Of a DNA stretch of 64,000 nucleotides, positions 34,384 to 42,396 are shown in pieces (position 1 is the first letter of the stretch; each line of letters begins with the position of its first letter). The stretch spans positions 186,001-250,000 of the forward strand of contig NZ_JASNWF010000005.1 of the NCBI RefSeq assembly GCF_030283205.1, in the 5' to 3' direction. The notes under the pieces were generated by a model. The model was not told the origin of the DNA, did no database searches, and worked only from the letters and a program-made list of their open reading frames with translations. This DNA comes from Actinomadura opuntiae. GTDB taxonomy: Bacteria > Actinomycetota > Actinomycetes > Streptosporangiales > Streptosporangiaceae. A program made the translations under genes and the position numbers.

Positions 34384-34441
34384 ATAGCGCGCTCATGCGC
34401 CACTCAAGTCACACATTTCACGCAATAGCCCGACAAGCCGC

Positions 34442-35380
34442 TCAGCAGGTGGTGGACAGCTCCGCGATCGCCACGGCACCCACGAGGAGCGGCGCTGCGA
34501 TGGCCGCCGCCGCGAAGGCGCAGGCCGCGACCCGAGCGGAACGAGACGCCTTCACCGGTCCGGAACCCTCCAGGCGCAGCACCCGCTCGACCAGCGCAGC
34601 CGGCCCGGACTCCCCCGCCGCGCCCAGCGCGCCCGCCACTCCGGGGGCGGCGGAGAGCCGGCACAAGGCGTCCACCAGCGTCCGCCTGCCGTAGGCGCTC
34701 GCCGCGGCGTCGTCTGCGGCCATCTCCAGCAGGATCGGCAGCCTCGACTTCGCGCGCCGGACCGTCGGCAGCCACGGCAGCAGCGCATGGACGAGGTCGA
34801 GCATGAGCAGCAGCGCGTGGTGACGCTGGCGCAGGTGGGCGCGCTCATGCGCCAGAACCGCGCCGAGCTCCGCTTCAGTGAGCGATTCCTGGGCGCCCGT
34901 GCTCACCACGATCGAGCGCTGGCGCGCGGGAAGGGAGTACGCCACGGGGACGGGGTGATCGAGCACCAGGACGTCGGCGTGCCGGCTGTGCTCCCGGGCG
35001 ACCAGGCGCAGCATCTCCCGATGCCGGCGGCGGTGGCGCACGGCACGGCCGAGCCGCGGAAGGCTCCGCGCCAGCCGTGAGCAGCAGGCCGTCATCAGGA
35101 CGAGAGTCGCGGCCGCCGCCATGATGACGGCCAGATACCCGTGGTGGGGCAGGCAGTCGCGCAACCATTCCAAAAGGCCGTGTCCGGGCCCCGGCGGCGA
35201 GATGAGCGCCACCACCAGGACGGCCGTGTTGGCGATGAAGGTTCCCGCCAGGGCCGCAACCCAGCAGGCGATGGCGGTCCCCGGGCCGACGGCCGGCCGG
35301 CGCAGCCGGTCGAGCACCGGCCCGGCGAGGAAGCCCAGCAGGACCGCCGACGCGATCAGCGCGAGCACCGAGAAGAGCAT
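34442..35380 (-). CDS. M56-family (BlaR1-like) membrane metallopeptidase
   Basis: 312 aa with membrane segments at the N-terminus (SVLALIASAVLLGFLAGPVL, ACWVAALAGTFIANTAVLVVALI, HGYLAVIMAAAATLVLMTACC) and one at the C-terminus. The zinc motif HExxH is in LGAVLAHERAHLRQRHHALLLM. It lacks the C-terminal penicillin-binding sensor of true BlaR1, as usual for actinobacterial M56 proteins. It lies 11 bp downstream of a BlaI gene, so it probably cleaves or inactivates BlaI upon a membrane or wall signal. Confidence 0.92.
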   Translation of the reverse strand: MLFSVLALIASAVLLGFLAGPVLDRLRRPAVGPGTAIACWVAALAGTFIANTAVLVVALISPPGPGHGLLEWLRDCLPHHGYLAVIMAAAATLVLMTACCSRLARSLPRLGRAVRHRRRHREMLRLVAREHSRHADVLVLDHPVPVAYSLPARQRSIVVSTGAQESLTEAELGAVLAHERAHLRQRHHALLLMLDLVHALLPWLPTVRRAKSRLPILLEMAADDAAASAYGRRTLVDALCRLSAAPGVAGALGAAGESGPAALVERVLRLEGSGPVKASRSARVAACAFAAAAIAAPLLVGAVAIAELSTTC

Positions 35381-35391
35381 GCGGTCCGGCC

Positions 35392-35769
35392 TCAGGTCTT
35401 GTCACCGGAGGTCCGCCGGCGCAGGACGTCCAGCAGGTGCCGGGCGTCCTCGGGCGGGACGCTCTCGGCGAACCTCGCCAGGATCGCGCCGTGGTCGGGG
35501 GCGTCGGTGAGCACGTCGAGCATCAGCTCGACCGCGTACTCCTCGCGGGGCCTGGTGGGGCTGTAGCGGAAGGCCAGACCGTCCGGCGTGCGCTGCAGCA
35601 GCCCCTTCTGCGCCAGGCGTTCGGCCACCGTCTGCACGGTGTTGTAGGCGAGCGCCTTGTCGGCGTTCTCGTTCAGCCTGGTCAGCAGCTCACGGACCCG
35701 CAGGGGGCCGGGCGCCGCCCAGAGCACGTCCATGATGGAGCGCTCGAGCGATCCAGCCAATCCGGCCAC
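35392..35769 (-). CDS. BlaI/MecI/CopY family repressor
   Basis: 125 aa. The complete winged helix is LERSIMDVLWAAPGPLRVRELLTRLNENADKALAYNTVQTVAERLAQKGLLQRTPDGLAFRYSPTRPREEYAVELM, followed by dimerisation helices. The scissile region expected for M56 cleavage lies between the two. It forms a two-gene operon with the M56 peptidase. In this window it is the intact BlaI that could act on the boxes near the BlaI mini-gene and the NlpC gene. Confidence 0.92.
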   Translation of the reverse strand: MAGLAGSLERSIMDVLWAAPGPLRVRELLTRLNENADKALAYNTVQTVAERLAQKGLLQRTPDGLAFRYSPTRPREEYAVELMLDVLTDAPDHGAILARFAESVPPEDARHLLDVLRRRTSGDKT

Positions 35770-36191
35770 ACGGCCACCTCCGTCCTCTCCACATTGTGCA
35801 GGAGAACCGACTCATGGCGGGAACAGGACGTCTCGGGCGGTGGCCTCGCTCCGGGGATCACCATCACGGTCGCGTTGTCCAGGATCTCCATGGCCAGGAT
35901 CGACACCGTGTCGGCGGCCAGCGCCACACCGAACGCCGCCCGCACCGACAGCCCGGCCTTGAGGACGCCGCGCATCGTCAACGCGTACCCGAACACGAAG
36001 GCCAGGACGACCGCCGCGACGATCGTGGCCGCGTTCGACCAGCCGAAGGCCGTCCCGATCACCATTCCGAGCACCTCGCCGATGGCGCAACCGGTCAGGC
36101 AATGCAGGGTCGTCCGCGCCGCCATCCCCCACGAGACCGGGCCCCCGTGGCCGCCATGGCCGGTCTCGCCGTGGGCCTGTCCAGCGTACAT
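35682..36191 (-). pseudogene. DUF4396 membrane protein, 3'-truncated
   Basis: From ATG 36189-36191 the frame gives MYAGQAHGETGHGGHGGPVSWGMAARTTLHCLTGCAIGEVLGMVIGTAFGWSNAATIVAAVVLAFVFGYALTMRGVLKAGLSVRAAFGVALAADTVSILAMEILDNATVMVIPGA, the DUF4396 core with His-rich N-terminus. Family members continue with further hydrophobic segments after the VIPGA motif. Here the frame runs instead into the BlaI promoter and gene in a non-family frame. The last helices are lost, so function is doubtful. Confidence 0.7.
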
Positions 36192-36235
36192 GGCGCCGGC
36201 ACCGGGTCTGCTCTCGTCTTGGAGCGTGGCGGCGG

Positions 36236-36865
36236 TCAGAGCGCTGGTTCTGCGGTGGGCGCGCGGTCGGGTGCTGGCCAGCAAAGGCGGCGCGTTGAGT
36301 CGGCGCGCCTCAGCTCGCTCCGCAGCGCGGCGAGGGACACGGCTCCGACCAGGACGGTTCCGTCCGGGAACCGGAAGACCGGCACTTGTGGGCCGGACGC
36401 GCGGACGGGCTGCGCAGATTCCACGCGGAGCCGCTCGCCGTCCATCCCGCTGCCCCACCGGACGCCGATCGTGGACGCCAGGCCCCGCAGCACGTCGGCG
36501 TCGGCGATGTCCAGCCCTTCGGTGAAGTAGGCGCGGTACAGGCGGGCGGCCATGTCCTCGGCGGTGCCGTGCGCGGCCGCCAGCGCGATGAGCCTGTGGG
36601 CGCGGGCGGTAGGGGCGGGGACGATCCGGCCGAGGTTCACCACCAGGCCGTCCGCCGCCGCTGCCCGTGCGATCTGCTCGGCCCGCGCGGCGGGGTCGAG
36701 CTGGAGATGGCCACGACTCGGCGACGAGACCGCGGGCCGGTACGGCCTGAAGACGACCTCCAGTTCGCCGCCGGCCGCCCGGTGCTCCTCGGCGGCCCGC
36801 CGGAAGCGGGCGTAGCCGAGCGCCGACCAGACACAGGTGATGTCGTGGGTGAACTCAACTTTCAT
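36236..36865 (-). CDS. DsbA-family (FrnE/HCCA-isomerase-like) thioredoxin-fold protein
   Basis: 209 aa from ATG 36863-36865. It starts MKVEFTHDITCVWSALGYARFRRA, where the usual CPWC or SxxxxxxG site reads CVWS, so only one cysteine of the redox pair remains. The helical insert (ARAEQIARAAAADGLVVNLGRIVPAPTARAHRLIALAAAHG) and the GPQVPVFRFPDGTVLVGAVS return to the thioredoxin fold are typical. It may be an isomerase or glutathione/mycothiol-type transferase rather than a dithiol oxidase. Divergent TetR control is likely. Confidence 0.85.
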   Translation of the reverse strand: MKVEFTHDITCVWSALGYARFRRAAEEHRAAGGELEVVFRPYRPAVSSPSRGHLQLDPAARAEQIARAAAADGLVVNLGRIVPAPTARAHRLIALAAAHGTAEDMAARLYRAYFTEGLDIADADVLRGLASTIGVRWGSGMDGERLRVESAQPVRASGPQVPVFRFPDGTVLVGAVSLAALRSELRRADSTRRLCWPAPDRAPTAEPAL

Positions 36866-36882
36866 GGGGCTCGTCCCTCGCT

Positions 36883-36953
36883 GGCGGCACGGATCGTTCC
36901 GTGCCGCCTCAGCATGCACCCCGCCGACCGCCCAGTCAATACGGAACGTTCCG
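36883..36953. promoter_or_regulatory. two TetR operators between DsbA-like and TetR genes
   Basis: Site 1 (36883-36908) is a 26-bp palindrome with arms GGCGGCACGGA and TCCGTGCCGCC and one mismatched pair near the centre. Site 2 contains the perfect CGGAACGTTCCG (36942-36953), and its right half-site (GTTCCGTGCCGCC) is identical to that of site 1. Both lie between divergent starts. Confidence 0.65.
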
Positions 36954-36979
36954 TGCCGCCTGAGGGCTATGCTGTCCGC

Positions 36980-37579
36980 ATGTCACCTAGACGTCCCGAG
37001 CGCCGCAGCGAAGAGGCCGCCAACGCCGTCATCAAGGCCGCCATGGACCTGTGCCAGGAGGTCGGGTACCGCAAACTGAGCATCGAGGGCATCGCCGCCC
37101 GCGCCGGCGTCGGCAAGAACACGATCTACCGCTGGTGGCCGTCCAAGGCCGCGGTGCTGTTGGACGGCCTGCTGTCCACTTGGAAAATGGACGCGTCCTT
37201 CCCTGATACCGGTGACTTCGTCGCCGATATCAAGACGCAGATGGCGGCGGCCTCCCGCATCCTCGGCGACCCGGGCGTCTTTCCGCATTACCGCGCGCTG
37301 ATCGGCGAAGCCCAGCACGACCCCGACCTCCACCGGGCCCTGTGGGACACCTTCATCGGTCACCTGGCGGGCGCCGCCGCCGAACGCATAAGAACGGCGC
37401 AGCGCGAGGGACAGGTCCGTTCCGACGCCGACCCGGTCCTCGTCACCGAACTGCTCTATGGCGCCGCCTACTACCGCCGGCTGCTCACCCCGCGCATAGC
37501 CGACGCCGAGCACGTCAACGCCATCGTCGACCTCGCATTCACCGGCCTCGCCCCATCGGCCGACACACCCGCCCGATAG
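36980..37579 (+). CDS. TetR family regulator (TetR/AcrR with C-terminal domain)
   Basis: 199 aa from ATG 36980. HTH: EEAANAVIKAAMDLCQEVGYRKLSIEGIAARAGVGKNTIYRWWPSKAAVLLDGL, with the YRWW variant found in one common actinobacterial subgroup. The C-terminal domain includes PHYRALIGEAQHDPDLHRALWDTFI. It diverges from the DsbA-like gene and is flanked by two strong palindromes, so autoregulation and control of the DsbA-like gene are likely. Confidence 0.92.
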   Translation: MSPRRPERRSEEAANAVIKAAMDLCQEVGYRKLSIEGIAARAGVGKNTIYRWWPSKAAVLLDGLLSTWKMDASFPDTGDFVADIKTQMAAASRILGDPGVFPHYRALIGEAQHDPDLHRALWDTFIGHLAGAAAERIRTAQREGQVRSDADPVLVTELLYGAAYYRRLLTPRIADAEHVNAIVDLAFTGLAPSADTPAR

Positions 37580-37677
37580 CTCACGAGTCGTGGACGGCCC
37601 GGACGGTGCGGGCAGGCGCCGGGGTAGGGGCAGCAGCCGGCGTCCCGGAAAATTCTCAAAAGAATCTGGGGCGGCGG

Positions 37678-37705
37678 TGTCGGATCGGGGCCGGGGTGTT
37701 CGTAG
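37678..37705 (+). promoter_or_regulatory. ECF42-type promoter (copy A)
   Basis: TGTCGG (-35) and CGTAG (-10) are separated by 17 bp. The 50-bp environment (GGCGGTGTCGGATCGGGG ... TGTTCGTAGC ... GAGGCCGCC) recurs almost unchanged at 40190. It precedes the DHFR-like/DGPF/ECF sigma operon. A TGTCG-type -35 agrees with what is described for the ECF42 group; assignment is inference. Confidence 0.6.
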
Positions 37706-37758
37706 CGGAGGTGAGGCCGCCTGCCAGTGGGCGGCGCCGAAGCAGAGGGACCGCGATC

Positions 37759-38382
37759 ATGAAGCTGACGACCGTCACTCAGGTCACCATCGACGGAGTG
37801 ATGCAGGGAAACGGCCACGCGTCGGACGAGGACCGCAGGAACGGGTTCCAGCGCGGCGGGTGGGCCCGGAGGAAGGGCGACGGCGAGACCGTGGCGTTCA
37901 TCAACCAGACCTACCGGCGCGCCGACGCGTTCCTGTTCGGCCGGCGGACCTACGAGCTGTTCGCCGGCTCGTGGGGGACCATGACCGTCCAGGACGCGCC
38001 TGGCTGGGAGGGCGTCGTGGAAGCGCTGAACGCACGGCCCAAGTACGTGGCGTCGAGCACGCTCACCGATCCGGGATGGTCGGGCACGACCGTTCTGTCC
38101 GGAGATGTCGCGGCCGCCGTCCGAGAGCTGAAGGCCCGGCCGGACGGCGAGCTCCAGGTGCACGGCAGTGGCATCCTGACCCGATGGCTGCTGGAGAACG
38201 ATCTGGTCGACGAGATGGTCCTGATCACCGTCCCGGTGGTCGTCGGCCAGGGCGCGCGGCTGTTCCCCGACGCGGGCCGGGATCTCGCGCTCGACCTGGT
38301 CGAGTCGCGCGTCGACTCCAAGGGCGTGGCGATCCACGTCTACCGGCCGGCCGGGCGCCCGCAGTACGCGCCGGCGGCCTGA
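37759..38382 (+). CDS. dihydrofolate reductase family protein (RibD C-terminal type)
   Basis: 207 aa. It starts MKLTTVTQVTIDGVMQGNG, then RRADAFLFGRRTYELFAGSWG, PKYVASSTLTDPGWSGTTVLSG, and ELQVHGSGILTRWLLENDLVDEMVLITVPVVVGQGARLFPD. This is the complete RibD-C/DHFR-like fold with the NADPH-binding GSG loop. It is the first gene of a three-gene unit with a DGPF protein and an ECF sigma factor; this combination is common in actinomycetes. The substrate is unknown. Confidence 0.9.
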   Translation: MKLTTVTQVTIDGVMQGNGHASDEDRRNGFQRGGWARRKGDGETVAFINQTYRRADAFLFGRRTYELFAGSWGTMTVQDAPGWEGVVEALNARPKYVASSTLTDPGWSGTTVLSGDVAAAVRELKARPDGELQVHGSGILTRWLLENDLVDEMVLITVPVVVGQGARLFPDAGRDLALDLVESRVDSKGVAIHVYRPAGRPQYAPAA

Positions 38383-38435
38383 CGTCCCCGACCACCGGAC
38401 CACGCTGTCCCGACACCACAGGAGATGATCTTCAG

Positions 38436-38759
38436 ATGCGGTACCTGGTTTCCGTGATCGACGACAAGAGCAATCCCGGCCGCACCGACAGGGAGCCCGC
38501 CATCAGCGAGTTCAACGAACGGCTGATGGCCGAGGGCCACTGGGTCTTCGCGGGCGGGCTCGCCGACACCGGCGCCGCCACGGTCGTCGACAACCGGGGC
38601 GAGCAGGCGGTGTTCAGCGACGGGCCCTTCGTGGAGTCCAAGGAGTACCTCGCCGGCGTCTGGGTGTGGGAGGCCCCCGATCTGGACGTGGCGCTCAAGC
38701 TCGCCACCGAGGCGTCGAAGGTCTGCGATCGGAAGATCGAGGTGCGACCGTTCCTGTGA
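38436..38759 (+). CDS. YCII-related DGPF-domain protein
   Basis: 107 aa from ATG 38436. MRYLVSVIDDKSNPG opens a ferredoxin-like fold, and the name-giving motif occurs as FSDGPFVESKEYLAGVWVWEAPDLDVALKLA, ending KIEVRPFL. DGPF proteins are the standard genomic partners of ECF42 sigma factors; whether they act as anti-sigma factors or enzymes is unsettled. Its stop overlaps the GTG of the sigma gene (GTGA at 38756-38759), indicating translational coupling. Confidence 0.93.
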   Translation: MRYLVSVIDDKSNPGRTDREPAISEFNERLMAEGHWVFAGGLADTGAATVVDNRGEQAVFSDGPFVESKEYLAGVWVWEAPDLDVALKLATEASKVCDRKIEVRPFL

Positions 38760-39997
38760 GCGACGTCGACGCCCGCGAGGCGGTCATCCGGACCCATCGC
38801 GAGGAGTGGGCCCGGGTGGTCGCGTCCCTGACCAGGCGCTTCGGTGACCTCGACATCGCCGAGGAGGCGGCCGCCGAGGCGTTCGCGACCGCCGTCGAGC
38901 GGTGGCCGGCCGACGGCGTGCCGCCGAACCCCGGCGCCTGGCTGACCACCACCGCCAACCGCAAGGCCATCGACCGGATCCGGCGCGAGAACAAGCGCGA
39001 CGACAAGCACAAGGAGGCTCAGACGGTGTACGACGACGCCCCGCCCGAGCCCGTCGGCGCCATCGACGACGACCGGCTCCGGCTGATCTTCACCTGCTGC
39101 CATCCGGCACTGGCGATGGACACCCGGGTGGCGCTGACGCTGCGGATGGTCGGCGGGCTGACCGTGCCGGAGATCTCCCGCGCCTTCCTGGTGGCCGAGA
39201 GCGCCATGGGTCAGCGGATCACCCGCGCCAAGGCCAAGATCAAGGCGGCCCGCATCCCCTACCGCGTGCCGTCCGCCGAGGATCTGCCGGCGCGCGTGTC
39301 CGGCGTGCTCGCCGTCCTGTACCTGGTGTTCAACGAGGGCTACCTGGCGACCGGCCCCGACACCGATCCCCTCCGGCACGACCTGACCGCCGAGGCGATC
39401 CGGCTCACCCGCCTGATCCGCGCCCTCCTGCCGGACGACGGCGAGGTGGCCGGGCTGCTGGCGCTGATGCTGCTCACCGAGGCCCGCCGCACCGCCCGCG
39501 TCTCGTCCGGCGGCGAGCTGGTCACGCTCGTCGAGCAGGACCGCGGGGCCTGGGACGCGGCGCTGATCGCCGAAGGCCACCGGCTGGTGCGCGAGCGCCT
39601 GGCCGCTGCCGCCGCCGGGACGGCTCCGGGCCGCTACCAGATCCTCGCCGCGATCAACGCCGTGCACACCTCCGCCCGCGACGCGCGCGACACCGACTGG
39701 TCGCAGATCCTCGCCCTCTACGACCAGCTCGTCCGCCTCGACCCCTCGCCGATCATCGCCCTCAACCGGGCCATCGCGGTCGCCGAACTCGACGGCCCGC
39801 AGGTGGCGCTGGCAGCCGTCGACCGTCTCCACGACAAGCTGGCGGACTACCACGCCTACCACGCCACCCGCGCCGACCTGCTGCGCCGGCTGGGCCAGAG
39901 CCGGGAGTCACGCGCGGCCTACGACAAGGCCATCGAACTGGCGGGCAACACCGCCGAGACCGCCTACCTGACCCGCCGCCGCGACCAACTGCGATAG
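38756..39997 (+). CDS. ECF42-type RNA polymerase sigma factor with C-terminal TPR-like extension
   Basis: 413 aa from GTG 38756. Sigma region 2 is RRFGDLDIAEEAAAEAFATAVERWPADGVPPNPGAWLTTTANRKAIDRIRREN. Region 4 is LTLRMVGGLTVPEISRAFLVAESAMGQRITRAKAKI. A 200-residue extension follows (LPARVSGVLAVLYLVFNEGYLATGPD, ALNRAIAVAELDGPQVALAAVDRLHD), with TPR-like helices characteristic of the ECF42 group. No anti-sigma gene is present, so control is presumably through the extension and DGPF protein. It probably recognises the duplicated promoter at 37678 and 40190. Confidence 0.93.
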   Translation: MSDVDAREAVIRTHREEWARVVASLTRRFGDLDIAEEAAAEAFATAVERWPADGVPPNPGAWLTTTANRKAIDRIRRENKRDDKHKEAQTVYDDAPPEPVGAIDDDRLRLIFTCCHPALAMDTRVALTLRMVGGLTVPEISRAFLVAESAMGQRITRAKAKIKAARIPYRVPSAEDLPARVSGVLAVLYLVFNEGYLATGPDTDPLRHDLTAEAIRLTRLIRALLPDDGEVAGLLALMLLTEARRTARVSSGGELVTLVEQDRGAWDAALIAEGHRLVRERLAAAAAGTAPGRYQILAAINAVHTSARDARDTDWSQILALYDQLVRLDPSPIIALNRAIAVAELDGPQVALAAVDRLHDKLADYHAYHATRADLLRRLGQSRESRAAYDKAIELAGNTAETAYLTRRRDQLR

Positions 39998-40189
39998 CGC
40001 CCGCAACTCCCGATCTACATCCCGCGCCCGCAGCGGCGGCGCCGCCCCCGGACCGCCCTGCCGATTCCTCCGAGACCCGTCGCGCCGGCGACGGGTCTCG
40101 CTTCGTCCGGGCTCCGAAGGCAAAGGACGTCTCCTGACCTGCGGTACGACGGCGGCGCCGACGACTCCAACAAAAAAGTTGTGAGGCGG

Positions 40190-40217
40190 TGTCGGATCGG
40201 GGCGGCGGTGTTCGTAG
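40190..40217 (+). promoter_or_regulatory. ECF42-type promoter (copy B)
   Basis: TGTCGG and CGTAG are spaced by 17 bp exactly as in copy A. The spacer differs only in a few bases (GGGGCGGCGGTG versus GGGGCCGGGGTG), and the following GAGGCCGCC is shared. It lies 90 bp ahead of the MFS gene. Confidence 0.6.
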
Positions 40218-40272
40218 CAGTGGTGTGAGGCCGCCCACGAGGGGCCGGTCCTGAAGAGCAGGGAACCAGGAC

Positions 40273-40308
40273 ATGAACCTGACGACCATGAAGCGGGTGC
40301 CGCGATGA
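40273..40308 (+). other. 11-codon leader ORF, fossil start of a duplicated DHFR-like gene
   Basis: ATG AAC CTG ACG ACC ATG AAG CGG GTG CCG CGA TGA encodes MNLTTMKRVPR. The first codons parallel MKLTTVTQV at 37759, and the shared promoter lies the same way upstream. Its TGA overlaps the ATG of the MFS gene (ATGA at 40305), so ribosomes ending here could reinitiate on the transporter. Confidence 0.5.
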
Positions 40309-41729
40309 CGACCATGACGACGCCCGTGACGACGACGGCCCGTCCGAGGTCCTCCCGGCTGATGTGGGCGATCCTGGCGCTGGTGCTGCTCGCCGACGCC
40401 CTGGACGTGATCGACGCGACCGTCACCAACATCGCCGCGCCCACCATCGCCACGGAACTGCATGGCGGCCAGGGCCTGATCAAATGGCTGGGCACGGCGT
40501 ACATGCTCGCCATGGGCGTGCTGCTCATGGTCGGCGGCCGGCTGGGCGACAAGTACGGCCAGCGCAGGCTCTTCCTCGTCGGGATGGCCGGCTTCACGGT
40601 CGCCTCGGCGGTGGCGGGCCTGTCCCCCGACCCGGCATTGCTGATCGCGGCCCGGGTGGCGCAGGGGGCCTTCGGCGCCCTGCTGATCCCCCAGGGCATG
40701 GCGATCATGACCAGGACGTTCTCGCCGGAGATGCTGACCAAGGCGTTCGGCCTGTTCGGCCCGCTGCTGGGAACGGCCACCATCGGCGGCCCGGTACTGG
40801 CCGGGTTCATCATCAGCGCCGACCTGTTCGGCCTGTCCTGGCGCCCGATCTTCCTGATCAACGTGGTGCTGGGCGTGATCGGCCTGGCGGTGGCCGCCAG
40901 GATCCTCCCCCACGACGACGGCGACCGCTCCGCGGTCGTCGACGGCTGGGGCTCGGGCCTGCTCGCCGGCGCGATGTTCGGCCTGCTGTACGGCCTGATC
41001 GAGGGCTCCACGAACGGCTGGACCACGGTCCCGATCGCCTCGATCGCCGCCGGCGTGGCGTTCTTCGCCGCGTTCGCCCACCGCCAGACGACCGCCGCCG
41101 ACCCGCTGCTCAAGCCGTCGCTGCTGCGCAACCGAGGCTTCACCTCCGGCATGCTCGTCGGGCTCGCGATCTTCGCCGCCACGATCGGCCTGCTCTACGT
41201 GCTGTCGCTGTTCCTTCAGGAGGGCCTGCACGCCTCGCCGCGCGGCGCGGCGCTGGCGCTGCTGCCGCTGACCGTGGGCATCATCGGCTCCGCGTTCGCC
41301 GCCATGGGCGGCCTGCTCGCCAAGCTGGGCCGCACCCTGATCTTCGTCGGGCTGGCCATCGTGCTGGCCGGCTGCGGCTGGGTCCTCGGCCTGGTCGTCG
41401 CCTCGGGCACCGGCCTCGGCGTGTGGACGCTCACCCCGGCGTTCTTCGTGATCGGTCTCGGGCTCGGCTGCTGCTCCAGCGCGATCTTCGACGTCGCGAT
41501 GGGCGACATCACCCCCGACGAGGCCGGCAGCGCCAGCGGCTCGCTGAGCTCGATACAGCAGCTCGCCTCCGGCCTGGGATCGGCCGCGGTCACCTCGATC
41601 TTCTTCCATGGCGCGGACTCGGGACTCGGCCACGCCATGGAGATCAGCCTGATCGTCGTCCTGGGCCTGGTCGTCCTCAGCATCCCGCTCGTCGCCCTGA
41701 TGCCCCGCCGGGCCCCGGAGCACCCCTGA
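40305..41729 (+). CDS. MFS transporter, DHA2 (14-TM drug efflux) family
   Basis: 474 aa. Around 14 hydrophobic segments. DHA2 signatures include LDVIDATVTNIAAPTIATELHGG (motif D1 region), MVGGRLGDKYGQRRLFLVGM (motif A), RVAQGAFGALLIPQGMAIM (motif B) and FGPLLGTATIGGPVLAGFI (motif C, antiporter). The likely role is proton-coupled export of a drug or metabolite. It follows an ECF42-type promoter, so it probably belongs to the regulon of the neighbouring sigma factor. Confidence 0.92.
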   Translation: MTTMTTPVTTTARPRSSRLMWAILALVLLADALDVIDATVTNIAAPTIATELHGGQGLIKWLGTAYMLAMGVLLMVGGRLGDKYGQRRLFLVGMAGFTVASAVAGLSPDPALLIAARVAQGAFGALLIPQGMAIMTRTFSPEMLTKAFGLFGPLLGTATIGGPVLAGFIISADLFGLSWRPIFLINVVLGVIGLAVAARILPHDDGDRSAVVDGWGSGLLAGAMFGLLYGLIEGSTNGWTTVPIASIAAGVAFFAAFAHRQTTAADPLLKPSLLRNRGFTSGMLVGLAIFAATIGLLYVLSLFLQEGLHASPRGAALALLPLTVGIIGSAFAAMGGLLAKLGRTLIFVGLAIVLAGCGWVLGLVVASGTGLGVWTLTPAFFVIGLGLGCCSSAIFDVAMGDITPDEAGSASGSLSSIQQLASGLGSAAVTSIFFHGADSGLGHAMEISLIVVLGLVVLSIPLVALMPRRAPEHP

Positions 41730-41746
41730 CCCCGCCGCGACGGCAA

Positions 41747-41793
41747 GCACCGCGACCTCGCTCAGGCCCTGGACGCCAGCGAGGTCGCGGTGC
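41747..41793 (+). terminator. perfect 16-bp hairpin after the MFS gene
   Basis: GCACCGCGACCTCGCT (41747-41762) pairs perfectly with AGCGAGGTCGCGGTGC (41778-41793) around a 15-base loop. It starts 17 bp after the MFS stop. It is a likely transcription terminator without U-tract. Confidence 0.75.
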
Positions 41794-41829
41794 GTGCGAC
41801 GTGGCGGTGGTAGGTGGGACCGGCCGGAG

Positions 41830-41928
41830 CCGCCCGCGCCCTGCGCGCCTCGCTGCCCGACCAGGACGCCCTCAGCCCCGGTGAACAGCAGCTACTGGCG
41901 GAATGGCTGGATCGGCTGTCCAGCTGAG
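41830..41928 (+). pseudogene. short C-terminal coding remnant
   Basis: A + frame reads AARALRASLPDQDALSPGEQQLLAEWLDRLSS then TGA. It is helix-rich with strict GC3 and looks like the last helices of a deleted regulator. No start or ribosome site precedes it. Confidence 0.3.
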
Positions 41929-42003
41929 CTTCGTGCCTGCGGGATTGACAGGGCGCTGCACCACACCTCTAAAGTACTAGGCAACTAGTTAAATGGAGGA
42001 ATG

Positions 42004-42396
42004 GTGATCGAGTTCCATCTGGATCCGGGCTCGGGGCTGCCGCCGTACCAGCAGCTCGTCCGGCAGGTCCGGCACGCGCTGCGGCTCGGGCTGCTGAAGG
42101 AGCGCGACCGGCTTCCCACGGTCAAGGAGGTCGTGGCGCAGCTGGCGATCAACCCCAACACGGTGCTGAAGGCCTACCGCGAGCTGGAGCACGAGGGCCT
42201 GGTCGCCGCCCGTCCCGGGGTCGGCACGTTCGTGACGGCGACCCTCGCCGACACCTCGCTGGCCGCGCACGGCCCGCTGCGCACCGAGCTGCGGCGCTGG
42301 CTGGCCAAGGCCCGCCGGGCCGGCCTGGACGACGAGAGCATCGAGGCCCTGTTCATGTCGACGTTCCGCGCCGCCGGACAGGAGGAGACCGCGTGA
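42004..42396 (+). CDS. GntR family regulator, YtrA subfamily
   Basis: 130 aa from GTG 42004, with GGAGGA about 5 bp upstream (the ATG at 42001 is an alternative). The winged helix spans most of the protein: LPPYQQLVRQVRHALRLGLLKERDRLPTVKEVVAQLAINPNTVLKAYRELEHEGLVAARPGVGTFVT. The short C-terminal tail is typical of YtrA types, which control ABC transporters encoded downstream. The upstream palindrome AACTAGTT (about 41984-41991) may be its operator. Its stop overlaps the next start. Confidence 0.92.
   Translation: MIEFHLDPGSGLPPYQQLVRQVRHALRLGLLKERDRLPTVKEVVAQLAINPNTVLKAYRELEHEGLVAARPGVGTFVTATLADTSLAAHGPLRTELRRWLAKARRAGLDDESIEALFMSTFRAAGQEETA

Noticed and set aside
39762-41750. 662-aa open frame on the minus strand
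   Set aside because: It is antisense to the sigma-factor end and the DHA2 transporter, both of which carry clear family motifs. Its Gly/Arg/Gln-rich translation is typical of GC-rich shadow frames.
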